Source: Amborella trichopoda (taxonomy: Eukaryota > Streptophyta > Magnoliopsida > Amborellales > Amborellaceae). From it: 64,000 nucleotides of DNA. A model generated the notes under the pieces. That model was not told where the DNA came from. It searched no databases and saw nothing but the letters and a program-made list of their open reading frames with translations. Location of the stretch: contig NW_006494931.1 of the NCBI RefSeq assembly GCF_000471905.2, positions 5,815,870 through 5,879,869 of the forward strand. The letters are read 5' to 3'. Positions 11,290-23,497 of the stretch are shown here, in pieces (positions within the stretch are counted from its first letter, which is position 1; each line of letters opens with the position of its first letter). The position numbers and the translations under genes are program-made.

Positions 11290-14200
11290 TGATGTAAGGA
11301 CCCGGACTATCCCGATCAGTTGAGTTGAGTGCACAGTGGGATGAATAGAGGGTGAGAAGACTCACGTAGCGATGAGCACGTGGCAGCATGAGTTGCTCGG
11401 TGAAGGTAGGTGTGCAGTGAAGGGAGGAGCGTAGCAGGAGAGGTTGAGAGGTGGTAGGCATTGGGTGAGGTCACGGGGCGATAAGTGCAGTGGAGGCACA
11501 CGATGATAAGTGAGAAAAAGAGAAAGAGGGAGCGCTCGCGGCAAAGCAAAGGACACAAGGCTCGGGGAAAGGAAGAAGCACGCAGTATAATGAAGGGCGC
11601 ACGACACGCACAAGTGGTAACGCCGCGCGAAGAATGGGCTATCGCCGACTGGTCACTGTCGCACGAGTTCCTAGCATGCATGAGTTGTAAGTGCCACTTG
11701 GAGAGTGCATGCTGACTTGAAGCCACGTGTCCAGATGTTTAAGCCTTTTAGCACCACTTGGACAAGCAACCCCACCTCCAAGAATACTTAAGCCTCTTCC
11801 CTCTCACTTTACTCATTTTGCCCCTTCATCTCTCTCTCTCTCTCTCTCTCTCTAAGGCAAGTTGGGGGATAGTCGGGTTGGCAACCATTGTTGGAGTGGG
11901 GGTGGAGCTGTGCAAGAAGAGTTATGAGAAGGCACCATTGCTGAGCAGGTAAGTGGATCCTTCACCATTGCACAGTAGTCATAAGGATGCATGGAAATTT
12001 ATGTATGAGAAATGATAAATGGAAGTATATGTGTTATAGAAAATTTGGGATTTTATGTTATGACGAATGTGAATGTTATGAATGAATGCATGAATCATGG
12101 TTGTGTAAGAAATGTATGTTTATGTGGTTATATTGTGCGGAAACTGTGATTATCATGTTCTTTGGCATGAGATTGAAGTTATGGAGCATGTTCCTGAGGC
12201 ATGCTTAGTACCACTGTGAAATTCCAAGAACTTATCTGTTTTTGTAAAAGGATTTTGAATGGCAAAACAAGGTCCGATTTGCCTCAAATCATAGCCATTG
12301 AAAAGAAACATGATTCTAGTAAAATTTTTATGTTTTCCCCTTATTGAAATTATTTACAAAAAGGGAGATATATTTCGAATTGTGTGGGGTAGGCCATTGC
12401 TTGACTGTTTTCCTGGATTTTTTCACTAACCATACTGTACTCACTAGTTTTCACCAATCAAATGAAGTCCAATTCCTGCCAAACTATAGCCATTTGAAAG
12501 AGCCCATGAAGGACTAAAATTTGCATGACAAAATATTTTCGAATTCCCCATAGATTCAAACATAGGCACCATTTTGTGAGAATACATCACTGCGGATAGT
12601 TTGATAAAAACCAGACTATCCCCTTATTTTGGTATGGGATTTTTAACAAATAAACGAAGTCTAAATCCTTTCAAATTAACCTTGTTAGAAAGATATGTGT
12701 CTTGGCATGAACTTTGGTTTTTGAAAATGTCTCAAATTCCTCACGGTTCGAAAGTTATAGCATTGTGAAGTACAGTATGTCGTTGTTCCATGCACAGAGC
12801 AAAGTACAACAACTAGACCCGCATTCTCGTGAATATTTGGGGAGACAAATGATATTCGATTGTATTCAAACCATCTTCCTTTGAAATATTGGTGCGTCTA
12901 GAACAAAAATTGTTTTCGAACTGTCTTCAAATTCTAATTGGTCCAAGAGTTACGACCCAAACTGTTAGCGCATGTCATGGTCTATGAATACACAAATTGT
13001 GCTGTATGCTTAAGTGTCATATATGAATGGGTACCTACTGTGTGAATGATGGAACCATACTGTTTATATGATATATGATTGGGTACCTACTGTGTGAATG
13101 ATGGTACCATACTGTTTATGTGATATATGAATGGGTACCTACTGTGTGAATGATGGTACCATACTGTTTATGTGATATATGAATGGGTATCGACTGTGTG
13201 AATGATGGTACCATACTGTTTATGTGATATATGAACGGGTACCTATTGTGTGAATGATGGTAATATTTATGTGATATATGAATGGGCACCTATTGTGTGA
13301 ATGATGGTGCTGGCCGCCTATTGGGATGGGTGCCTACTATGTAAATGATGGTGCCGACAGCCATGATCTTCCCCTGCTCCCCATGACAAGACGGGAGTCA
13401 GGATGTGAATGTGAATATCTGAGAGGGTCACACCCCTCAGATCTATATGGGACCACCCAATGATAATGAAATTCCCTCTCTCCAAAAGGGTACAAGGGGA
13501 GGGTCGTGTCTTGCAAGGCCACTTTTTATCGAAAACCCCAAAGCGTGCTGGGGATGTGTGCATGTGTGAGGGAATTACGAAGTGAGTCATCGACTTGTCA
13601 TTTTCCACCCTCCTGAGTGAGGGTAGAAGTCTCAAGTTCAAGATTGGCTTAGCCTGACCGATGTGGCTTCTACTTCAAGAGTAGATGGATCTGTTTTCCT
13701 GTCCTATTTAAGCTTTCTGCATGAACTTTTAACTGTACCTGTGATTTGTTGTCCTTACTACTCTGCTTTAAGTAAGGTGATTGTGACTTATGCATTGTAT
13801 ATTGAACTGTCTTTATCACATTACTGTTAGAGTGTTGAGAAGCATGTTGAGCGCCTTCATTTGATAACTTGTGTATATACGTATATATGTACATGACATA
13901 TTATTGTCACCGTTATGCTACTTGGAATGCAATGTTGTAAATTTGCTTACTGGGCTATTTAACTCATTCCATCCTATCTTCATAACTGTAGTGTGAAGAG
14001 TGTGGCATTCGTACTAAAGGTGGACTTGGGGACTCGAAGCTCGAAGTTCAGAAGTTGGAAAGTTGTCCTGTGACGACTTTCATAGTTTGTTTTTGGTGGT
14101 CTCAGATTTATGATGAACATTTCATTTTGGGTATATTTTTGGGCCAATAGTGCCTTGAGAAAATTGTAATGAACTTGATAATGAATGAATGAGATGGATG

Positions 14201-14389
14201 TACTTGACTTTTGATATTTTCACTTATGGAGTGGTTTTTATTCTAGTTTTCTTTCTTGTGTGTGCTTGATTCTGTATTTTATGCGTTGAGCCACTCCCAT
14301 AAGTCATGTTCGCGACCTCTGTGATTACGATCCCACGCTCTATCGTCCTCCGGCGGTATACGGTGGGGCCAGGGGGTAGGGTCGTGACA
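11290..14389 (+). mobile_element. 3' LTR of the Tekay element (3.1 kb)
   Basis: It starts TGATGTAAGGACCC right after the polypurine tract and ends GGGTCGTGACA, the usual Tekay-type LTR ends (TG...CA). It holds no real coding region; the short ORFs in it are accidental. A (TC)n run lies at 11829-11854 and a ~52-bp tandem array at about 13010-13345. The last part (about 13980-14389) is a mixed-sequence stretch ending in a G-rich tail. With no 5' LTR its age cannot be read from LTR divergence. Confidence 0.85.
13010..13345 (+). repeat. ~52-bp tandem array inside the Tekay LTR
   Basis: About six to seven units with core GGGTACCTACTGTGTGAATG then ATGGTACCATACTG, spaced 51-53 bases. Each unit carries two GGTACC palindromes that can pair with each other or across units. 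The later units lose parts (TACCATACTG is missing after 13260), as expected in a decaying array edge. Confidence 0.85.
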
Positions 14390-15316
14390 CCACGTGTCAG
14401 TATGGACTGACTCGTTTTGATGTGTACTGACATGTCAGATGTTAGTACGAAAGGATGTGCCACCATTAGATTCATCGATGAAACATCAAATCAACCGTCG
14501 ATCTTACGATGGAGTCCAAAAAGGTCGATTAACACTGTTGCAGGTTAGAATGGTGCTAAAGGTAGTTAGAAGAGCAATAGATTCTAAATTGTCCATCAAT
14601 AGTAAGGAAGAATGCTTAGACGTCAACACATGGCCAATTTTGTCACCAAGTACGTGCATTGGCATTAACAGCAGAACCAATGGCATTGGGCTTCTGACAC
14701 TGCCCACAAAGCTATACCTGGGTCAGAGTCACATGATTTGGAGCATTTAATTTTGTTGACCACATTTAATGATAATTAATGCAGATTGCCATTGCTAGTG
14801 GCACCAAAGTAAGTGCAAATGGTGATGAAATTTGAAGGGCCCAGATTACACCAAAAACGATCCAATGGTGATCCTAAGATTGTTTTACCTTTAAATAATG
14901 CTCTTTACCTTGAATTTAGAGGCCAAATTTTCAGACTACACGTGTAAGCTCTTTCAGATTGATTCCAAACCATACACAAACCCTACTTGATCCAAAACCA
15001 AACCTTCAACCTAAGCTTTTTATACTCTTAATTTTAAGGTGATCTGGACAATTAGACCTTCTGAATCCTCTTCTACCCATATTTATTTGCCTGTTTAAAC
15101 TTGAACGACAGGGATTGATCATGAAACAATGCACTCTGAATTGGCGCAAACTCTGGGCTTCAGGCCTGCTGGGTGTACAATAAGCATGGTTCTTAATGAC
15201 ACAACTCAAACGTTCCGTTGATGATATTTGGGTTTGCCTTAACCCATGTTTGTATTGACTGTTAGTTGGAATATGCCTTCGAGTTCTAAGATCAAGCTGA
15301 GACTCTCTAGGATTCA
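14390..15316. other. No gene recognised; junction sequence between two elements
   Basis: A 103-codon plus-strand frame (14439-14750) has no motif I recognise and is antisense to another frame of similar size. CTGACATGTCAG at 14427-14438 is a perfect 12-base palindrome. Nothing else is supported. It could be the remains of an older insertion or unique genomic DNA into which the flanking elements inserted. Confidence 0.4.
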
Positions 15317-15344
15317 TGTTTGAAGAAATTTAAGCCTCCTCCTT

Positions 15345-15720
15345 GATGTCTCACATCAATTGGTAGTCTAAAGTTGCTCGGGGATGGCTTAACCCATCAT
15401 CACATCAATTGGCAGTCTAAAGCTATCAGGGATGGCTTAACCCATCACTACATCAATCCATAGTGTAAAGCTGGTCAGAGACGGCTTAACCCATCACCAC
15501 ATGAATCGACAGTTTAAAGCTGCTTGAGGATGGCTTAACCGATCACCACATTAATCGACAGTTTAAAGCTGCTTGAGGATGGCTTAACCGATCACCACAT
15601 CAATCGACAGTCTCCAGCTGCCCAGAGATGGCCTAACCCATCATCCTCATTTCATAATAGTCTAAAGCTTCCCAGAGATGGCTTAACCCATCATCCTTAT
15701 AGCCAAGCAGTTAAGGCTTT
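15345..15720 (+). repeat. ~49-bp tandem array in U3 of the 5' LTR
   Basis: Eight units spaced 48-50 bases with core ACATCAATCGACAGTCTAAA then GCTGCCC..GGATGGCTTAACCCATCACC. Units drift most at the right edge (15640-15720). The same array is in the 3' LTR with about 12 units. Confidence 0.9.
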
Positions 15721-16172
15721 AAAAGCTTTACGCGTCTTGCGACATTTGGTTATCGAAGGGGGGACTCCCTCCTTAAACAAGGAGTTCTCTCATGAAATCA
15801 ACATCTTTAGATTCTTGACTCCTTTCTTTATCACCCTTAAAAGGTGTAGCGTGGATTGAGTTGAACAACGAAATTGGTTGCAGCCTATTGACAACAGTGA
15901 CGAATCCTTGATTTTGCTTCGACGAGATCATGGGGTTCGAAAATTTGAAATTCAAGACAAGCATTAGCAATTATACCTACGCAAACAACCCAACAACGAG
16001 ATCAGTAGCATGAAAAGATAAACACAAGAAGTAAACAATATTATGAAGATAAGGACTACACCCTACATATTATGTGATTCAAATGAAAGGATAAGTTCAA
16101 GAAGAAGATGGAGGGTGAAGATTGAAAGACAAGAAATGCATGGTTATCCATTGGAAAACCATAACTCAATAA

Positions 16173-16180
16173 TATAAAAG
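16173..16180 (+). promoter_or_regulatory. Probable TATA box of the gag-only element's LTR
   Basis: TATAAAAG followed by GGTATCTCTCGATTGAAG sits mid-LTR; the matching place in the 3' LTR reads TATAAAAA (28836). The position and the plus-strand sense fit a U3/R boundary and set the element's orientation. Confidence 0.5.
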
Positions 16181-16703
16181 GGTATCTCTCGATTGAAGAG
16201 GGGTCACACTTTTTTTTATAGACACAGTTCTGTAGAGATAAGTGTTCTTGCGGGGTTTTTACCCCAGCAAGAATTAAGAGTGAAAAAGTGAGTGAGATAT
16301 TCAAGACACGAAGAGAGAGATAATCATCTCCTACGATTCATTTGAGACCCGCTCTCTTAAGAAGACTAGACTTGAAGGATAATATCCCTGCTTACATCCA
16401 CAGGAATATCGATATGCTGTTGATGTTATTTTCTCCCTTTTGATATGTCTATATATTTTATTCCTTAGAAACGAATATATAGGTTTCAAGGCCAGAATCA
16501 AAGGTTTTTGGCTTATTTTTCTTTTCTCTAGTCGATGTAAATTGTAACAGGGGATTAAACCTATGGAATTGTTCAATGACAAGTATAATATAAAGTCAGT
16601 GTTTCTGATAGAGAATGCACATGTGAATTTGGCGTCGAATGTGATGTCCTCTGGTTTTTTATTTGGAGTCTAATGTTTGTTTAAACATTCACATTTAGGA
16701 GCA

Positions 16704-17289
16704 TCCAAATCTCTGACGAGGTACAATTCACCTTTCATCTCTGGTTGAGTCTAAGAAGTCGAATCTCTCTCTAGGATATGTCATGAGTCACGATATTTTC
16801 CATATTTAATCTTTGTATTCTTTATTCACCCTAATGAGCGAACCCCTACGTTAATCACAAGTTATCAGAGGTAACAATGGCTGCAGTAGTGACATCTTTC
16901 TAGGTAGAAACCATGGGGGTCCCATTGCACTTCTCCCCAACAAGAGGCTAATCTGCCTTCGTCGAAGCCATGGAAAGGTCATGTGTTATGAAGACAGCGA
17001 TCGTAGGACAAGAGTCCAAGTCGCAAACTATAAAGGCTAGGATGATGTAGAAATCCTAGCCTCAGGTGGACTTGGTTCCAAGCAGTATACTGTTGAGGGT
17101 AATCTTGGGTAATCTTAACTTACCCCAACAAGGGTCGGCGAACATAACCTATTAATGATGCCATGGCCTGCAATGTCTTAGGACAGACATGACCACCGTG
17201 TCTCACCTTCTAAGCCCTCCATTCCATCACCTCCAAGCTCCCGTTTCTTGTCTTTAATCATACGTGTTCCCTTCTCAGCTGTCCGCGAC
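16704..17289 (+). other. Leader of the gag-only element; no gene
   Basis: After the 5' LTR the sequence TCTCTGACGAGG is in the place of a primer-binding site. It only loosely resembles the TGGCGACG-type site of the giant element at 34646. No ORF above noise is present. Confidence 0.4.
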
Positions 17290-18240
17290 GCTCACTAGCT
17301 GGCGGTTAGGAATCCTCACGATGCTAATATGTCCAGGCTATCGTATGCTGCTCATATGCTGACAGTTAGGCATCTTAACATTGCCAACTTGCCTAGCCCC
17401 AATGACGCTCACCGACTGGCGTTTAGGAATCCTTGTGATGTTAATACATCTAGGCCACTGTATGCTGCTCACATGCCGATAGTTAGGCATCTTTGCAATG
17501 GTCCCAGTGACGCTCACCGGTTGGCGGTTAGGAATCCTCACAATGCTAGTCTGTTCAGACTGTTGTATACTACTCACATGTCGGTAGTTTGGCATCTTTG
17601 CAGTAAAAAATGCCTGGCGCTAATGATGCTCACCGGTTGACTGTTAGAAATCCTCACGATGCTAATTCTTCCAAGCCGTCATATGTTGCTCATATACTGG
17701 CAGTAAGGCATCATCACAAATCAAACTTACCTAGCCCAAATAACGCTCACCGGTTGATGGTTAGGAATCTTCGTGATGCTAATACGTCTAGGATGACATA
17801 TGCTGCTCACATGCCGATAGTTAGGCATCTTTGCAATTCCAACTTGCCGGACCTCAATGACGCTCACTGGTTGCCATTTTGGAATCCTTGTGATGCTAAC
17901 CCGTCCAAGCCGCTGTATGCTGCTCATGTACCGGCAGTAAGGCATCTTCGTAATGCCAACTAGTGTGACCCCAATAACACTCACCCACTAGCGCTTAGGA
18001 ATCTTCATGATGCTAATCCGTTTAGGTCATTGTATGCTACTCACATACCGACAGTTAGGCATCTTCGCAATGCTGACTTGCCTGTTCTTAATGACGCTCA
18101 TCGGATGGCGGTTTGGAATCCTCGCAATGCTAATTCGTCAAGGTCGCCATATGCTGCTCAAATGTCGATAGTTAGGCTTCTTTGCAATGCCAACTTGCCT
18201 GGCCCTATTAATCCTCAGTGACTGACAGTTAGGAATTTTC
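17290..18240 (+). repeat. 117-bp tandem array built of two alternating ~58-bp half units
   Basis: About eight units; the marker (G/A)ACGCTCAC falls at 17404, 17509, 17625, 17742, 17859, 17976 and 18093, i.e. 117-base steps except one of 105. Each unit is a dimer. Half A has GCCGATAGTTAGGCATCTT and GCAATGCCAACTTGCC. Half B has GGTTGGCGGTTAGGAATCC and ACGATGCTAAT. The halves share TTAGG(C/A)ATC and CGATGC(C/T)AA, so the array is a two-step (higher-order) repeat. The ORFs reading through it on both strands are products of the repeat. Confidence 0.9.
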
Positions 18241-18908
18241 ACGGATCGTCATATGCCACTCAAACAATGACTTATTCCAACAACTAGACACAAGATGACC
18301 GTAGGCCTCCCCATATCCCAAGGCTGAATCTAAGAAGTACAACCAAACTCAAAAGTTGCATGCTAAGACAGTTCTTGAACATGCACACAGGGTACTTACT
18401 CAGTACATCTTAGAGAGAGCAAGGGAAGCCACTCGAGTAGACGACCGTCCCATGATCAATACACAGTCACAATAGTTGGGATTGAGATCCATGTCAATCT
18501 AGATGGAGATCTCACATGATTCAGGGGATGATCTTCTCGAAATATGGCCTTATAATGTGACAGGGGTAACCACTAAGAAGCTCAATGAAAATAAAGAGCC
18601 CCCCCGATGGGCAAGATGGCCCTAGAGTTCGATGACATCTCGTCTATAATGTCTAATGAGGGACCCCCACTCGCCAAGCCTCCTATAGAGAAGGTGAAGT
18701 GCCATCAACTTAGCACAAATCCTCATGTCACTCACAGTTTTTCCAAGGCATGAAAATATCCCATCGTTCCCACTAACGCAGTGTCTTTCCCTTTCGAGCT
18801 ATTGGAGTTCATTATCCCGATCTTAGATAGTGAATCCACCAGACCGTTTGAGCAAGACCCTACCGTAAACATAATGATGGTCAGAGAAGGGAGTGACCCA
18901 GTTGAGCC
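18241..18908 (+). other. Internal non-coding part of the gag-only element
   Basis: It joins the tandem array to the nested solo LTR. I see no domain or long frame. By position it should be the region before gag, but no gag motif is visible until about 22600. Confidence 0.35.
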
Positions 18909-21900
18909 TGTTTGAAGACATTTTTCAGCACCTTTATCCCCGATGCGGAATAAAAAGAAAAGCCAGTCAATAAAGCCTCGACATACAATGGAATTCTCAA
19001 CAGTCTCATAATTGCTCCAAAATGAGTCAGAATCTTTTTAAGCACTCCAAAAGGCCACCTGCCAAGTTTCATTGTAATCAGATATATCTAAGGTAGTGCA
19101 CACAAAAAAATAATTTCAGAAAATCAGCCTCTTGCACCCTGAAACAAACCTTGTGACTAGAATTCTATTTTCGATACGTCAAACAGCTACGGGACCACCG
19201 CCATTGGATCTGACATGATCAAATACCCCTAGGGGTCAAGTTTCAGCTTAAACGGATGTTCCAAAACAAAGTTATGGGGGAAACATTAAAAAGGGGTAAG
19301 CTGCATGCTATTCTCGTGCGGCCTCCCTGCACTAATCTCCATTAAAGGAGACTATTGTGCACAGTCCTGAGCAGCAATTTTGAAGACCCGTATCTCACTC
19401 GTTTTGAGTCGGATCGTGCTCAAATTTTGTGAGAGTGTTCATCTCATCAAGACGAGCGTTGTGATATGTGGCATGACCTGTGACAATACCCAGGCAGGGA
19501 GAAAAACTAAAGAGAAGTTAGCAATTTAGAAGTTAGCGATCTATGAAAATAGTTGCAAAAATTTAGCTGTAGCATGCCTTGCTCGAGCAGCCATATCACG
19601 GTGCTTGCGTACCCGATCGACGTAAAACCAATTGCATTTTGTGCATAAGGTCGAAGGTTATGACTGGTCTGGACGCCACATACGATGAACGGTTGGATTC
19701 AGCACACAAAGGCATCAAAGTTTCTGCAGATTCGACCATTGGATTTCAAGATTCCAACCAAAAACCTAAAAGTTACAAAATCTTTGTTCGGGCACGAAAT
19801 CAAGCTGCGTTTGTTGCATCATGATTGTGACGGCATGCTCACTGCAATTAAGAGAATAAACCAAGGAAAAACATTATGAAACAATCACACTATCGATCAG
19901 AAGTTTTCAAGATCTATGCAAATTTTGAATTGCATGATCGTGGTTCAAAAACGTGATCCATGGCTCGAAGTTTGTATCAAATCAATCGTCATGCGGAGCC
20001 TGATAAGAAAGCAATCATCTTTCGGCCAAACGAATACTGGAGCAACTCTGAATCATCTATGGAAGATCATGCAAGTTCTAGAGCAGCAGTAGGGCCTGTT
20101 TTGGAATTTTATGTATTATTGAGCTGCGGAAAAACAGTCTTTTTGCACCTATTTTTTAGAATTTCTTTTAATTCAATTAAATTGTAATTATTATCAATTA
20201 GGATAGTTTTTGGGCGTACACCCATGTTTAGGCCAAATTCTATAAGTACATGTTAACGACAATTGTCAAAGGACCCTTGATTTTTCAATCTCATTAATAA
20301 AATTTGAGAGTTTTTACATTGAAATCGTGGGCACTTCTTAGAGAGAGAGAGGAGAGAGAAGAAAAGGTCTGGTACCCTTTGGTGAAGGTAACTTTCTCTC
20401 TCCTCCTCATCTCTCTCTTTCTCTCTCCTCTCATCTCTCTCTTTCTCTCCCCTCAACTCTCTTTCTCTCTCTTCTCATTTCTCTCTTTCTCTCTCCCCTC
20501 GCCTATCTCTCTCTTTCCTTTTTCTTCTCTGATCTTCTTTATTCAATTTCCTTCTCTCTCTTTTATCTTTCCTTTCTTTTTCCTTCTCTCTATGTTCTCT
20601 CTCTTCTCTATTCATGCGTGGTGGAGCCTATCACCGGGTGTGATGTCTTCCTACTTTTAGGACATAAACAGTGAGCTGGACCTTAACCCGAGTGGCAGGT
20701 TAGGCCTCTGTCAAAGCTCCCTTGTCTCATCCACTATCATGGACGGTGGAAGATCATCGCTGTCCATATTTTCTCTCTCTTCTTATTCCTTTGTCATGAC
20801 GATGAAAGCTCATTGTCGTCCATGTTTTCTCTCTCTTCTTATTCCTATGTCATGGACGATAGAAGCTCATCGCCGTCCATGATTTATCTCTTTTGATCCC
20901 TCTATCATGGACGACGGAAGCTCATCGCCGTCTATATTTTCTCTCTTCTGATTCCTCAGTCATGGACGGCAGAAGATCATTGTCGTCTATCATGGACGAC
21001 GGAAGCTCATCGCCGTCCATGTCTTCTTTCTCTTCTTATTCCTGTGTCATAAACATAGGAAGCTCATCGCCATCCATGTTTTCTCTCTCTTCTTATTCCT
21101 CTATCATGCACAGCAGAAGCTCATCGCCGTCTATATTTTCTCTCTTCTGATTCCTCTATCATGGACAGCAGGAGCTCATCACCGTCCATGTTTTCTCTCT
21201 CTTTTGACTCTTATGTCATGAACGGTGGAACCTCATCGCAGTCCATTCTCTCTCTCTCTTTTGATTCCTCTATCATGGACAACGGAAGCTCATCACAGTT
21301 TTCTCTCTTCTGATTCCTTTATCATGGACGGCGAAAGATCATCGTCATCCATGTTTTCTCTCTCTTCTGACTCTTCCGCCATGGACTGCTGAAGCTCATC
21401 ACCATCCATAATTTCTCTCTCTTCTGACTCTTTTGTCATGGATGGTAAAATCTCATCACCGTCCATATTCTCTCTCTTTTGACTCTTCTATCATAGACGG
21501 CAGAAGCTCATCGTCGTCCTTATCTTCTCTCTCCTCCTAATCCTCTATCATGGACAACAGAAGCTCATCATCGTCCATGTTTTCTCTATCTTCTCTCTCT
21601 TCTATCATGGACGATGAAAGCCCATTGTCGTCGATGTTCTCTTATATCTTTTCTCTCATCGCCATCCATGTTCCATTTCTCTCTTCTCTCTCTCTTTCTT
21701 TTTCTTCCTTCTCTCCCTTCTTTCTTTCTTCTTCCCCCTTTTTCTCTTATTTCTCATTGCTCATCTCTTCTTATTTTTCTCTCTTTCCTTTCTTTTCTCA
21801 CATGCATGACATCGGTCGTACTGTGCATGCCTCTCTTTCTCTCTCTTCTTTCTTTTTTCTCTCTCATTTGACCAAGAGAGGTTAAGATAAACACTGCCAG

Positions 21901-22559
21901 GTCAGTCTCATCATCTAGCAGTATTGCCACTGAGCTGATCTTAGTTACTTTGCCCGCGTTACTGCTACGATAAGCTAGCCATTGTGCCAGGCTGATCGAT
22001 GATCGTTCTTGCGCCTAGTAGTATTGTGGTTGTGCTAGTGTAGTAACCGTGCCCATCTTGCTACCACGCTGGGTCGATCACTTGCTGGTCTAGCTGCTGT
22101 GTTAGTTTAGTCACCTAGTCAAATTTCTATCTTCTCCATTCTTTTATTCTATCTCTTTCTTCTTCTTTCATCTATCCTCTTACACTTTCTTCTTTTGGAT
22201 GTGCACGCCCGTGTGCATTTGCTCAAAGATAAGGTGGGGTCCCTTCGGCCTCCTTGTCTTGTTAAATTAACCATGTGTGTGTGATTGCAGAAATATGAGA
22301 GTACATGCCAAGAGAGGCGATTCCAAACCAGTTGTAGGACTGGGGGGCTTTCTTCGTGATCTAAGAGGGCACCCACGCGAGCCAGCCCAAGAAAGTCTCG
22401 AACCCACCTTAAATTACTTTCTCATCGGTTGGTATACCTTCCCTTGCTCTTGAACAAGGTTCTTGAGAGAGCGATCTCAAGTCTCGGATTCTCCTGAAAC
22501 TTGAGACACGTGCCATCAGGTCATCCCAACCAAGAGGGTGAGATCAAGGCACCTAGTCG
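18909..22559 (+). mobile_element. Solo LTR of the Ogre-like family (3.65 kb)
   Basis: It starts TGTTTGAAGACATTTTTCAGC, like the LTR starts at 29836, 49541 and 61458, and ends ..GGCACCTAGTCG, aligned base for base with the LTR ends GGCACGCAACCA (34641) and, inverted, GGCACCTAACCA (52581). GAGCC is found directly before (18904-18908) and directly after (22560-22564), a 5-bp target duplication. The last two bases are CG rather than the canonical CA. No internal element sequence is present, so it is a solo LTR left by LTR-LTR recombination. It contains TATAAG at 20241, a CT-rich block from about 20390, and a hairpin-bearing tandem array at 20730-21670. Confidence 0.8.
20730..21670 (+). repeat. 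55-57 bp tandem array with a hairpin in each unit (R/U5 of the solo LTR)
   Basis: About fifteen units spaced 55-57 bases, one short at 30. Each has a stem such as ATGGACGGC...GCCGTCCAT around AGAAGCTCATC, followed by TTTTCTCTCTCTTCT. Stem pairs differ between units (GACGACGG/TCGTCC, GACGGC/GCCGTC). The 61458 LTR has a related but rearranged block at 63000-63520. Confidence 0.85.
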
Positions 22560-22599
22560 GAGCCCAAAGAGCTGCTGTGCCTTAGTGTAGTGTTGACCC

Positions 22600-23497
22600 A
22601 AAGAGAGGCTGAACTTCAAGCATAGGTTGCCAAGCTTGAGGTGTTAAGAGTGGCCCAAGCAACTCCTAGTCCTGGTCTCCCTTTAGGGCAGCAGTCCTCA
22701 AACCCGGTCATGGAAAATTGGTCGACCCATGAGCCTATGCTGCACCAACCTCCGCGCCAAGCCAATATTGCCATGGCCATAGAAACGGTTCGTGATCTAG
22801 TGATAGAAAATTTGTGATCACTGCACCTCCTGGGTATATAGTCTATAAACACTTACAAAAAACCATACTCAGCATACATTGACGTAGTACCATATCCTTT
22901 AGGGTATCAACCCCCAAGTTTCCAATGTTTGACGAGCAAGGCTAACCTCATCGATATTTGGCTCACTTTGTATCAGTGTGCGTGGATACAGTGAATCATG
23001 GGAACCTTTTGATGTGGCAATTCGTACAATCATTGTTAGGAGTAGCCTTTGCTCGGTACTCGCGACTGCCTCCTGAAACCATATTTACATGAAAGCAAAT
23101 GCAAGAGGAATTTTTAGCATGATTTTACAACACAGAAAGCGACATTCAGTTGTCTGATCTCAATGTAAAGCAAAGGGACCACAAACCCATGCAGTAATAT
23201 ATTACCCAGTGGAGAGACCTCATCATAAGATAGGTGAATCCGTTCCCTGAGTCTCAATAGGTGCTCATGTGCATAAAAAGCATGAGACCCGAGATCACAA
23301 TACCCCTGCACACTTCCAGTCCTTGGAGTTTCAGTGACCTGGTGACCAATGTCGTAAATCTCAAAAGTCTTTTGGAAGGTTTCGAGCTTGACCTGAAATC
23401 AATGACCAATAGAAGAGATGTAGATAAGGCCAAAACATCTATGACTACCTCTGTGATCACCCAAGTGGGAGAGGAAAGAATTAGCCGCTTCTAAAAA
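22600..23497 (+). pseudogene. Gag of the gag-only element
   Basis: Plus-strand frames give a Ty3-type gag core: GYQPPKFPMFDEQG near 22905, LAHFVSVCVDTVNHGNLLMW near 22970, FVQSLLGVAFARYSRLPPET near 23020, then FYNTESDIQLSDLNVKQRD, YITQWRDLIIR and MRPEITIPLH (open at 23261-23494). The pattern 'held low-complexity N-terminus, PKF..FDG, HF..C.DT.NHG, FVQSL.G.A..WYSRLPP, YI..WRDL' is the retrotransposon gag family. Stops break it at several points (for example before the HFV block and before VNPFPE). It ends where the opposite-strand plant-mobile-domain ORF ends, with no pol between. The solo LTR sits immediately upstream. Confidence 0.75.

Larger units (their letters stand above)
8165..14389 (+). 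mobile_element. Tekay/Del chromovirus (Ty3/gypsy), 5'-truncated, with 3' LTR
   Basis: The order protease remnant, RT, RNase H, integrase, C-terminal chromodomain, polypurine tract, long LTR is that of a plant chromovirus. The end of the coding region (ILDRRVQVLRNKEIPLVRVL then TWEREDEIREKYPFLF) is typical of the Tekay clade. Gag and the 5' LTR are missing: the element starts abruptly at about 8165 against the minus-strand Tat leader. No target duplication can be tested without the left end. Many stops and at least one internal deletion mark an old copy. Confidence 0.88.
15317..16703 (+). mobile_element. 5' LTR of the gag-only element (~1.39 kb)
   Basis: Starts TGTTTGAAG and ends near GGAGCA. 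It pairs with 27802-29383 over its whole length, including the tandem block, a stretch beginning GGGGGACTCC near 15760, the TATA region and the tail. The first part holds 8 tandem units where the 3' LTR has 12. Confidence 0.7.

Noticed and set aside
14439..14750. 103-codon ORF
   Set aside because: No motif, antisense frame of similar length, repeat-poor but unsupported.
15345..15720. CRISPR-like direct repeat array
   Set aside because: Units abut without unique spacers, and the whole region is a plant LTR.
16704..16730. Primer-binding site of the gag-only element
   Set aside because: TCTCTGACGAGG resembles the TGGCGACG site only weakly; not enough to call.
17329..18221. Plus and minus ORFs of 60-117 codons
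   Set aside because: They only read through the 117-bp tandem array; the period is a multiple of three, which keeps frames open.
20304..21885. Ser/Phe-rich ORFs
   Set aside because: They lie in the CT-rich and hairpin-array part of the solo LTR.
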